Position numbers and translations under genes: made by a program
Notes under the pieces: model-generated
Databases searched by the model: none
The model's input: only the letters and a program-made list of their open reading frames with translations
What the model was told of the DNA's origin: nothing
Source: DASPKX01 sp035627835
GTDB taxonomy: Bacteria > Verrucomicrobiota > Verrucomicrobiia > Limisphaerales > SXQI01
Length of the DNA: 18,606 bases
Assembly (NCBI GenBank): GCA_035627835.1
Contig: DASPKX010000068.1
Span: forward strand, 1-18,606
Direction of reading: 5' to 3'
Part shown: one piece after another, positions 1-6,222 of the stretch
How positions within the stretch are numbered: the first letter of the stretch is position 1
How the letters are laid out: every line of letters begins with the position of its first letter

Positions 1-2
1 TC

Positions 3-437
3 ATCGCGTGGTATAGCGGCAGCCCTTACGAGCGCTTCGCGTTCATCAACCGCGCCGTTGGCCCATACGCCTGGGGTTACTGGATCATGATTGGCTGCAA
101 CGTCGTCGTGCCGCAGCTATTCTGGTTCAAGAGCATGCGTCGGAACATTCTCGTCGTGTTCATCGCCTCAATTCTGGTCAACATCGGGATGTGGTTTGAA
201 CGCTTTGTAATTGTGGTCATCTCGCTGCACCGGGATTATCTCCCATCCAGCTGGGCCTATTACGCTCCGACCAAGATCGACTTGCTCACTTACCTGGGAA
301 CATTCGGTTTGTTCTTCACAATGTTCCTGTTGTTCCTGCGCTTCCTGCCAATGATCGCGATTTCGGAAGTGAAAGCGATCACACCACAGGCTGACCCGCA
401 CCACCCTGCGGGCGGCGCTAAGGGAGGACACCACTAA
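3..437 (+). CDS. actC: Alternative complex III subunit ActC, NrfD-like (5'-truncated)
   Basis: C-terminal 144 codons of a polytopic membrane protein; the reading frame is open to the left window edge, so the start lies upstream. Visible sequence contains at least three hydrophobic helices, including the segments around FWFKSMRRNILVVFIASILV and LLTYLGTFGLFFTMFLLFLR, and ends in a short His-rich tail. NrfD/PsrC-family ActC is the membrane subunit of alternative complex III thought to carry the quinol site next to the iron-sulfur protein ActB. The identity rests on this NrfD-like hydrophobic pattern together with the directly following ActD, ActE and ActF genes. ActA and ActB should lie just upstream, outside the window. 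The stop overlaps the actD start by one base (TAATG), with GGAGGAC inside its last codons, which indicates translational coupling. Confidence 0.9.
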   Translation: MAWYSGSPYERFAFINRAVGPYAWGYWIMIGCNVVVPQLFWFKSMRRNILVVFIASILVNIGMWFERFVIVVISLHRDYLPSSWAYYAPTKIDLLTYLGTFGLFFTMFLLFLRFLPMIAISEVKAITPQADPHHPAGGAKGGHH

Positions 438-439
438 TG
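423..439 (+). promoter_or_regulatory. Ribosome binding site and TAATG coupling at actC/actD
   Basis: GGAGGAC (423-429) lies inside the last codons of actC, seven bases before the actD ATG at 437. The actC stop and actD start share one base (TAATG). The same arrangement recurs at actD/actE and at the ccoN-like/ccoO junction. Confidence 0.75.
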
Positions 440-982
440 GCTGACGCTCCTCGCACATTTGCAATGATGGCGGAGTTCGACACTCCCGCTGACTGCATGC
501 ACGCGGCTGAAGCCGTGCGCGACGCTGGTTACCGACGCTGGGACGTGTTCACACCGTTCCCTGTCCATGGAATGGACCAAGCGATGGGGATGAAGAACTC
601 CAAAGTTGGCTGGTTCTCCTTCGTGGGCGGCGTGACTGGATACACAGCGGGCATGCTGATGATCTGGTGGATGAACGCGTACGATTACCCGATCCTCATC
701 GGCGGAAAACCGATGTTCAGCCCGTTCGGCGCTTTCCCGCCGAGCTATGAGCTGACCATTCTCCTCGGCGCGTTCGGCGCAATCGGCGGGATGCTCCTGC
801 TGAATGGCCTGCCCAAGTGGCACAACCCGTTGCTGGCCCACCCGCGTTTCGCGCTGGCAAGCCATGACAAATATTTTGTGGTGATCGAAACAGGCGATCC
901 GCGCTACTCCCCAACGGAGACTCGCAAGCTCTTGGAGAATGCGGGCAGCAAACGGATCGAAATGGTGGAGGACACTGAATAA
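437..982 (+). CDS. actD: Alternative complex III membrane subunit ActD (DUF3341)
   Basis: 181-aa protein of the DUF3341/ActD family. The N-terminal ~50 residues form a soluble domain that begins with the usual 'evaluate a distance/orientation' region: FDTPADCMHAAEAVRDAGYR followed by WDVFTPFPVHGMDQAMG. Two transmembrane helices follow at about 57-80 and 105-125, then a soluble tail (HDKYFVVIETGDPRY). ActD carries no cofactor; it is a structural subunit of the quinol-oxidising complex in the cytoplasmic membrane. Its order between NrfD-like ActC and cytochrome ActE is the standard one. Its stop and the actE start overlap by one base after a GGAGGAC ribosome site. Length and motifs look normal. 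Confidence 0.93.
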   Translation: MADAPRTFAMMAEFDTPADCMHAAEAVRDAGYRRWDVFTPFPVHGMDQAMGMKNSKVGWFSFVGGVTGYTAGMLMIWWMNAYDYPILIGGKPMFSPFGAFPPSYELTILLGAFGAIGGMLLLNGLPKWHNPLLAHPRFALASHDKYFVVIETGDPRYSPTETRKLLENAGSKRIEMVEDTE

Positions 983-984
983 TG
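967..984 (+). promoter_or_regulatory. Ribosome binding site and TAATG coupling at actD/actE
   Basis: GGAGGAC (967-973) encodes part of the ActD C-terminus and precedes the actE ATG (982) by eight bases; stop and start overlap as TAATG. Confidence 0.75.
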
Positions 985-1596
985 CGCTACTTCCTCCTTA
1001 GCTTTGCATTGCTCGTCGCGTTGGTGATCAGCCTGGCTGGTTTCCGAGGCAGCGTCGGCCGGAAGCCGCCTTTGGACGTGTTTCCGGACATGGATCGGCA
1101 GTGGAAGATCCGTCCGCAATCACCAGACACATTCTTTGCGAACGGGACCGGCTCACAATTGCCTGTGCAAGGCACGGTGGCGCGCGGTGAACAGTTCGAG
1201 ATCAGCCCGGCCACAACTGGTTTAGTCACTGGCACAACGAACTTCGTTGAGAGCATGCCGATGGAAATCACCGCTGAATTGGTTCAGCGCGGTCGCCAGC
1301 GGTACTCAATCAGCTGCGCTCCTTGCCATGGCCCGACCGGTGACGGCAATGGGATCACACGCAAATACGGCATGAACGTGGTGGCCAACTTGCACGATCG
1401 CCGGATCGTTTCCATGCCTGACGGGGAGCTGTTCCATGTGATCACGCATGGCCGGAACTTGATGGGGCCGTACGGGCCGGTGGTGCCGGTGGACGAACGC
1501 TGGGCAACCATTGCTTACCTGCGCGCGCTGCAACTCGCGCGCCTTGGCACGTTGGAAGAAATTCCTCAACAGGCGCGCGCCGCGATTGCGCAATAA
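982..1596 (+). CDS. actE: Alternative complex III monohaem cytochrome c subunit ActE
   Basis: 204-aa c-type cytochrome. One haem-binding motif, CAPCH, sits at residues 112-116 and is followed by GPTGDGNG; the likely distal ligand is Met161 in NLMGPYGPV, as in class I cytochromes of the ActE family. Residues 3-20 form a hydrophobic N-terminal segment that serves as signal peptide or uncleaved anchor, placing the haem domain on the periplasmic side. There is no cysteine in this leader, so the lipoprotein anchoring I recall for ActE homologues cannot occur here. It passes electrons from the ActB iron-sulfur/haem core to a downstream acceptor. It overlaps actD by one base, and actF begins five bases after its stop. 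Confidence 0.92.
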   Translation: MRYFLLSFALLVALVISLAGFRGSVGRKPPLDVFPDMDRQWKIRPQSPDTFFANGTGSQLPVQGTVARGEQFEISPATTGLVTGTTNFVESMPMEITAELVQRGRQRYSISCAPCHGPTGDGNGITRKYGMNVVANLHDRRIVSMPDGELFHVITHGRNLMGPYGPVVPVDERWATIAYLRALQLARLGTLEEIPQQARAAIAQ

Positions 1597-1600
1597 CGAT

Positions 1601-2845
1601 ATGGCTGCTCATTCCACAACCGCTGCTCCGGTCGAACGATTGGACTTAACAAAGTTCAAGGCGCTGCCATTGGTTTTCATTGCTCTGGGCGCGCTCGGGG
1701 CGATTGCCGGGTTCTTTGTGAACCAGAAGCAATTCGCATTTTCCTGGCTGCTCTCGTTCATGTTCTTCCTCAGCATCATGGCTGGAGGCTGGTTCCTGAC
1801 GATGGTGCATCACCTCTTTGATGCGGGTTGGTCCGTGCCATTCCGCCGCATTAACGAGCACCTGGCCTGCCTGGCTCCGGTAATGGCGTTGCTGTTCATT
1901 CCAATCGCGCTGCTGGCAAGGCGTTATCTGTACGACTGGATGGATAACGATCCGCATGCAGACCATGCGCTGGGAGCGAAACAGCCATTGTTCACGGCTG
2001 CTGGTTTCTACGGGGTGGCGGTATTGAACTTCGTTCTTTGGACGTTTTTTAGCTGGCGCTTGCGCTACTGGTCATTGCAGCAGGATCGCACGGGCGATGC
2101 GTTGCCGACCAAGAAAATGCGCGTGCTGGCTTGCCTGGGCATCATCACATTCGCCCTGACCGTCACCCTGGCAGCGATCATGTGGATGAAGGCTCTGCAA
2201 CATCAGTGGTTCTCCACGATGTATGGTGTTTATTATTTCGCAGGCAGCGTCTGGACGACACTCGCGACTGTTTATGCGATCGCAATGATCCTTCGCCGGA
2301 CAGGCCACCTAACCGCCGTTCTGAAGGACAAGCAGTTCTACTTCCTGGGCTCGCTCTTCTTCGCCTTCACGGTGTTCTACGCCTACATCCATTTCTCGCA
2401 GTATTTCATTATCTGGAACGCGAACATGCCTGAAGAAACCTTTTGGTATGTTCTGCGCGAGCAAGGCACCTGGAGGCAGATCTCCATGATCATCATTTTC
2501 GGCCATTTCTTTGTGCCGTTCCTGAGCTTGCTGCGCATTGACGCGAAGCTGACCCCCTGGCTGATGACGTTCTTCTTCTTCTGGGCCTGGTTGATGCACT
2601 TCATCGACATCTCGTTCAACGTGATGCCGGTCCTGCATCCTGAAGGGTTCATGCTGCACTGGATCGATATCTCCTGCTGGTTGTTCATGCTTGGCGTGCT
2701 CACGATGGTTTTCCTGAAGTACTTCAACGCGCACCCGCCATTCCCGCAGCGCGACCCGCGCATGGCTGAAGGTCTGGATATCATCCAGGCTGGCTACGAG
2801 CGTGAAGACCAGACGCTCGGCACGCAAAAGAAAGGAGCGCACTAA
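1601..2845 (+). CDS. actF: Alternative complex III membrane subunit ActF, NrfD-like
   Basis: 414-aa polytopic membrane protein with about ten hydrophobic helices, second NrfD-family subunit of alternative complex III. Typical ActF features are the early segments AGGWFLTMVHHLFDAGWSVP and INEHLACLAPVMALLFIPIA and the later HFSQYFIIWNANMPEETFWY. I place the start at the ATG at 1601, just after the actE stop (1594-1596). A longer open frame to 1511 would overlap actE by 86 bases and add an Arg-rich, non-hydrophobic extension unlike the family. ActF binds no cofactor and pairs with ActC in the membrane. It ends AAAGAAAGGAGCGCACTAA, supplying the ribosome site of the next gene, which starts two bases after its stop. 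Confidence 0.94.
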   Translation: MAAHSTTAAPVERLDLTKFKALPLVFIALGALGAIAGFFVNQKQFAFSWLLSFMFFLSIMAGGWFLTMVHHLFDAGWSVPFRRINEHLACLAPVMALLFIPIALLARRYLYDWMDNDPHADHALGAKQPLFTAAGFYGVAVLNFVLWTFFSWRLRYWSLQQDRTGDALPTKKMRVLACLGIITFALTVTLAAIMWMKALQHQWFSTMYGVYYFAGSVWTTLATVYAIAMILRRTGHLTAVLKDKQFYFLGSLFFAFTVFYAYIHFSQYFIIWNANMPEETFWYVLREQGTWRQISMIIIFGHFFVPFLSLLRIDAKLTPWLMTFFFFWAWLMHFIDISFNVMPVLHPEGFMLHWIDISCWLFMLGVLTMVFLKYFNAHPPFPQRDPRMAEGLDIIQAGYEREDQTLGTQKKGAH

Positions 2846-2846
2846 A

Positions 2847-3209
2847 ATGGCGACGACTTACGAACGCCCCGGCTCATTCCGGATTTTCATCTACGCGCTG
2901 TGCATCATCGCGTCGTTCTTCATCTTTGTGTTCCTCACCCGCGCGATGTTCGCCGGCAACCCGCCGAAGCGTATCAACCAGGGTGGACGTGAAGATCGCA
3001 TCCGCGCGTTACAAGAATTGAAAGCGGCGAACACCACTGAACTGAACAACTTTGGTGTCATCGACAAAAACAAAGGCGTTTACCGTTTGTCCGTTGATCG
3101 CGCAATGGAGCTGGTGGCCCAGGCTAAGAACCCGGCGACAATCCGCGCCGAGTTAACGAAGCGGGCTGAGAAGGCGTCAGCCCCGGCCCCAGCTCCCAAC
3201 TACGAATAA
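2847..3209 (+). CDS. Small one-helix membrane protein between ActF and the CcoN-like subunit
   Basis: 120-aa protein of unknown function. The ATG at 2847 was chosen because AGGAG lies at 2833-2837, seven to nine bases upstream, and because upstream codons in this frame (from 2802) would overlap actF. Residues ~11-32 (FRIFIYALCIIASFFIFVFL) form one membrane helix. A soluble part follows with Arg/Lys-rich residues, the stretch ELNNFGVIDKNKGVYRLSVD and RAMELVAQAK, and a Pro/Ala-rich tail. I recall a similar 'Y/F-G-x-V/I-D-x-x-x-G-V-x-R-x-x-x-x-x-A-M-E-L' segment in small proteins near alternative complex III and oxidase genes of related phyla, so this is probably a conserved accessory subunit. 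It is tightly packed on both sides (1 and 4 intergenic bases), which places it in the same complex or its assembly. Confidence 0.8.
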   Translation: MATTYERPGSFRIFIYALCIIASFFIFVFLTRAMFAGNPPKRINQGGREDRIRALQELKAANTTELNNFGVIDKNKGVYRLSVDRAMELVAQAKNPATIRAELTKRAEKASAPAPAPNYE

Positions 3210-3213
3210 TTCC

Positions 3214-4641
3214 ATGGCGCTCACCACTGAAACACCTGCCCGCTATTCGCTCGAGGGGGCGCTGCCCGCCCTCACGGTGGAGCAGTCCGCCCGTGTGCCG
3301 TTGCTGTTGCTGGTTGCCTCGGCCCTGAAATGGTTCGCGATTAGCGCGCTGTTCGGGACTTTAGCCTTCGCCTCGCTGCACGCCCCAGGCATGGGCAAAT
3401 TGCCTTTCCTGACCTATGGCCGTGTTCAGCCCGTGTTTGTGGACGCGCTGGTTTACGGATTCCTTACGAACGCAGCGATCGCCGCTGGTTTATACCTGAT
3501 TTGCCGACTGGGCCGGAACACACTCGCGCTGCCGTCTTTGGTGACCGTGGCTACCTTGTTCTACAACATCGCGCTCACGGTGGCGCTCGTTCTGATCCTG
3601 GCAGGATATAACTCGAGCCAGCAGTTGTTTGAGTTTCCTAAAGGGCCGGCCATTGCGATGTTCATTTCGTTCCTGCCCTTTGCGTTGAGCGCGTTCCTGA
3701 CGAACGCCCGTCGCACGGTGGCAGAGATGTATCCGACGCAATGGTTCGTCCTGGCTGGTTTCATCTGCTTCCCTTGGCTGCTTTCGACCGCGATTTGGAT
3801 GATTCATCTGAACAATGTGACTCCGATGGTTCATCCGTCCGTGCATCAATGGTACGCGAACGGTGTCGTCGCGCTTTGGCTGGTTCCCGTTGCACTTGGC
3901 GCGATCTATTACTTCACTCCGAAGTTGAGCGGACGGACACTGCATAGCTCTGGCCTGGCTGCATTCGGCTTTTGGACATACATCTTCTTTGCTGGTTTCG
4001 GTGGGTTCCAATTTACAAGTGTGCTTCCGCGCTGGTATCCGGCCGTGAGCGCAGCGGTGGCGGTGCTTCTCCTAATCCCCGCGGCGAGCAATTTCCTCAA
4101 CTGGCAGCGAACCATCACAGGCCTGAAGAATAGGCCGGAAGGGCAGACCTGGCATTTGATCCGCGTAAGCTCGGTTCTCTATGTGATTGCCACTGTGCTC
4201 GCGGCGCTGACTGCGGCTGGTAACACGGCGAACTTTTTTGCGTTCACGTTTGTTGTCCCCGGTTTGTTCTTCTTGACGACGCTCGGAGTGGTGGGCTTTG
4301 CGTTGCTCGCAACGATTTACTACATGGTCCCGCGCCTGACTGGTTGTGATTGGGGCAAATCCATTGTGCTGCAGAGGAGGCTGACGATTTTCGGCTCGAT
4401 GCTTTTGATTCTGGCGCTCCTGATCGGGGGGCTAAGGCATGCGGGAGGGTTAAACGATCCGGGCAAGGATTTCATGAGTGTGCTCCGAAGCACGTTCCCA
4501 TTTGTGGGCATGGGCACAGTCGCAATGTTGGTTCTGTTGGTTTCTCAACTCGCTGGCATCGGCGCGCTGATGCGGAACTTCTACGGCTGCTGCTGCGGGT
4601 CGGCAAATGATCGCACCCGCACCGCTGGGAGGACCCACTAA
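3214..4641 (+). CDS. CcoN-family (cbb3 oxidase subunit I-like) membrane protein lacking all haem/CuB histidines
   Basis: 475-aa protein with about twelve hydrophobic helices. It aligns with CcoN over its full length: LPFLTYGRVQP to the LPWTSFGRLRP region, GYNSSQQ to GYTSSKE, and QWYANG...IYYFTPK to WWYGHN...MYYFVPK. The essential ligands are gone. The low-spin haem b histidine after GRLRPL is Phe75. The first CuB histidine (WYGHN) is Asn216. The His-His pair lies in GFGGFQF (261-267), with no histidine. The GHVH haem ligands are Leu351 and Phe353 (GLFF). The remaining histidines (55, 198, 207, 211, 244, 314, 409, 475) fall elsewhere. It therefore should not bind haem or reduce oxygen; a scaffold for the adjacent cytochromes is the inference. 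The C-terminus carries Cys459-461 in a row. It overlaps ccoO by one base. Automatic annotation would call it cytochrome c oxidase subunit I; the ligand comparison relies on my memory of the Pseudomonas stutzeri CcoN sequence. Confidence 0.87.
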   Translation: MALTTETPARYSLEGALPALTVEQSARVPLLLLVASALKWFAISALFGTLAFASLHAPGMGKLPFLTYGRVQPVFVDALVYGFLTNAAIAAGLYLICRLGRNTLALPSLVTVATLFYNIALTVALVLILAGYNSSQQLFEFPKGPAIAMFISFLPFALSAFLTNARRTVAEMYPTQWFVLAGFICFPWLLSTAIWMIHLNNVTPMVHPSVHQWYANGVVALWLVPVALGAIYYFTPKLSGRTLHSSGLAAFGFWTYIFFAGFGGFQFTSVLPRWYPAVSAAVAVLLLIPAASNFLNWQRTITGLKNRPEGQTWHLIRVSSVLYVIATVLAALTAAGNTANFFAFTFVVPGLFFLTTLGVVGFALLATIYYMVPRLTGCDWGKSIVLQRRLTIFGSMLLILALLIGGLRHAGGLNDPGKDFMSVLRSTFPFVGMGTVAMLVLLVSQLAGIGALMRNFYGCCCGSANDRTRTAGRTH

Positions 4642-4643
4642 TG
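4628..4643 (+). promoter_or_regulatory. Ribosome binding site and TAATG coupling before ccoO
   Basis: GGAGGAC (4628-4634) lies in the last codons of the CcoN-like gene, six bases before the ccoO ATG at 4641, with TAATG stop/start overlap. This is the third copy of this junction design in the operon. Confidence 0.75.
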
Positions 4644-5351
4644 AGCAATACCCCCCTGATTTTCCTTGGTGTTCTGGCAGCATTCCTCTGGTCCTGGGTG
4701 ACCATGGTTTATGCTCCTTACCGCGATTTCAGCAAGATTCAGCCCGCAGTTTACCCACAAACGGGCGAGGTGTTCCCGAACAAGCGCCCGGGCTATGCAT
4801 CCCAAGGCCGCGAGATTTACCAGGAAGAAGGCTGCGCCACCTGCCACACGCTGCAGAATCGTTCCCCGCAAATCGCGAATGATTCCAAGCGCGGCTGGGG
4901 CAATCGCCATACGGTGATCCAGGATTTCGCTTTTGACCCACAGCCTCCCATCGGCTCAGTGCGCATTGGCCCGGACCTCGCAAACATCGGCGTGCGCCGG
5001 ACCGATCGCCAGTGGCACCTGCTGCATCTTTACAATCCCAAGTTGACGGTCGAAAATTCCACGATGCCGCAGTATCCTTATTTGTTTGAGACACGGCAGA
5101 TTCGCGGTGGTGGTTCGACCAACGCCCTTAAGTTGACGGGCAGCCTTGCCCCGGCGGCGGGGCACGAGGTTGTGCCAACCCAGCGGGCTCAACTCCTCGT
5201 GAGTTACCTGCTCAGCCTGAAGGCGAACGCACCCATTTACGAAGCGCCACCGGCTCCGGAGAAGAAGGCGGGCAACGCCACGAACAACCCTGCGGCCACG
5301 AATGCGGCGGGAACCAATGCCGGCGCAGCCACCAATCAGAACGCGCAATGA
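4641..5351 (+). CDS. ccoO: CcoO-like monohaem cytochrome c subunit
   Basis: 236-aa membrane-anchored cytochrome c of the CcoO (FixO) family. Residues 4-23 form the N-terminal helix. The haem motif CATCH is at 65-69 within the CcoO-type REIYQEEGCATCH. The conserved IGPDLANIGVRRTDRQWHLL (108-127), HLYNPK and STMPQYPYL (Met142, expected distal ligand) follow, all in the family order. Unlike the neighbouring CcoN-like protein, this subunit keeps its cofactor site and should be redox active on the periplasmic side. The last ~35 residues are a low-complexity Ala/Asn/Pro tail absent from classical CcoO. The gene overlaps the next by four bases (ATGA), so the two cytochromes are probably made in equal amounts. 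In canonical cbb3 oxidase CcoO hands electrons to CcoN haem b; here that acceptor is missing. Confidence 0.9.
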   Translation: MSNTPLIFLGVLAAFLWSWVTMVYAPYRDFSKIQPAVYPQTGEVFPNKRPGYASQGREIYQEEGCATCHTLQNRSPQIANDSKRGWGNRHTVIQDFAFDPQPPIGSVRIGPDLANIGVRRTDRQWHLLHLYNPKLTVENSTMPQYPYLFETRQIRGGGSTNALKLTGSLAPAAGHEVVPTQRAQLLVSYLLSLKANAPIYEAPPAPEKKAGNATNNPAATNAAGTNAGAATNQNAQ

Positions 5352-5965
5352 AGCACGACAAGAGACAGAATTCAGGCCCCGCTTCCCAGCCGGTTCATGG
5401 TGATGACACCGAGCCGACAGCGGCCCCATCGCACATGCCGATTTGGCTGTTCTTCGGCCTTTGCGTGCTCTTGTTCTGGGCAGGTGTTTACCTCAACGAC
5501 AACGCTGGCGGCTTCAACGCGCAGGTCTATCCCCCTTACCAAAGTTTTGCCCAGGTGAAGAATTCCCAACCGGGCGGCGAGGCCGAATTGATGGGACGCG
5601 AAGTCTTTGCCCGCACCTGCTCCCTGTGCCACCAGCCGCACGGCAACGGAACCCCAGGGTTGTTCCCGCCCTTGGCTGGGTCCGAGTGGGTCACTGGAGA
5701 TCCAGGGCGTTTGGTTCGCATTATCCTGAATGGCGTCACCGGGCCAATTATGGTCAAAGGTGTTCAATGGGAAGCATCCATGACCGCTCTTGGCGGCACG
5801 TTGAACGACAAAGAAGTGGCGGCTGTGGCCACGTTCGTGCGCAAGCAATGGGGGAACAGTGCTCCTGAAGTGCCGGAAGATCTCGTAAAAGCAATCCGCG
5901 CAGAGGTCGGCGATAAGCCTGATCAGTGGACCGCCGCGGAGCTGCTGAAGTTCGAGACGAAGTAA
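5348..5965 (+). CDS. Membrane-anchored monohaem cytochrome c (CcoP-position subunit)
   Basis: 205-aa protein: a polar N-terminus of 30 residues, one membrane helix (IWLFFGLCVLLFWAGVYL, 32-49), and a periplasmic class I cytochrome c domain. The haem motif is CSLCH (91-95), followed by QPHGNGTPGLFPPLAGSEWV, and the likely distal ligand is Met145 in EASMTALGGTL. It sits where ccoP is found in cbb3 operons but has one haem instead of two and lacks the CcoP/FixP N-terminal signature; the C domain resembles many soluble or membrane-bound cytochrome c domains. It overlaps ccoO by four bases and closes the operon. Likely role: an electron shuttle or tether between alternative complex III and a terminal oxidase encoded elsewhere (inference). 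Confidence 0.87.
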   Translation: MKHDKRQNSGPASQPVHGDDTEPTAAPSHMPIWLFFGLCVLLFWAGVYLNDNAGGFNAQVYPPYQSFAQVKNSQPGGEAELMGREVFARTCSLCHQPHGNGTPGLFPPLAGSEWVTGDPGRLVRIILNGVTGPIMVKGVQWEASMTALGGTLNDKEVAAVATFVRKQWGNSAPEVPEDLVKAIRAEVGDKPDQWTAAELLKFETK

Positions 5966-5987
5966 TTGTTCCAGACGCCCCGGTTCG

Positions 5988-6029
5988 CGCGGAGAGCCCG
6001 ATCTTCATGGCCACTTGCGGGCTCTCGCG
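5988..6029 (+). terminator. Hairpin after the respiratory operon (weak terminator candidate)
   Basis: GAGAGCCCG (5992-6000) pairs perfectly with CGGGCTCTC (6018-6026), extendable by three pairs past a one-base bulge, with a 17-base loop. It lies 22 bases after the last cytochrome stop. No T-run follows, so it may be an mRNA-protecting 3' hairpin or a Rho-dependent end, not a classical intrinsic terminator. Confidence 0.4.
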
Positions 6030-6079
6030 ATGAAGGAGACGCGCTTGATCTCCAGCCACCGGATGCACCAGGTCCTCCG

Positions 6080-6149
6080 AGCGCCGTAAGGCGCGTCATC
6101 TTTGTCGTACCGTCGCGCGACCCAAAACAGCTCCGTATGGAGCGGCATC
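6080..6149. repeat. Pair of REP-like palindromes
   Basis: Two short hairpins have the same design: GCGCC-GTAA-GGCGC followed by GTCATC (6081-6100), and GCTCC-GTAT-GGAGC followed by GGCATC (6130-6149). Both have a five-base stem, a four-base loop beginning GTA, and the trailer GNCATC at the same spacing, set 49 bases apart. This looks like a pair of repetitive extragenic palindromes in the gap between the respiratory operon and the ligase gene; I recall similar units as widely dispersed repeats in Verrucomicrobiota and neighbouring phyla. No other copy is visible in this window. Confidence 0.5.
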
Positions 6150-6222
6150 AAAGCGCCGACTTCCGCTCACCACCTCGACCACCTGATTGAGCCGACGCGG
6201 CCTGCGCGGTATCTTCACTTCC

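Noticed and set aside
1511..1600. Longer ActF start overlapping actE
   Set aside because: The extra 30 residues are Arg-rich and unlike the family; the ATG at 1601 directly after the actE stop fits better.
3214..4641. Calling the CcoN-like gene a pseudogene
   Set aside because: There are no internal stops or frameshifts, its length is normal, ribosome-site coupling to ccoO is intact and hydrophobic helices are preserved; the losses are restricted to ligand positions.
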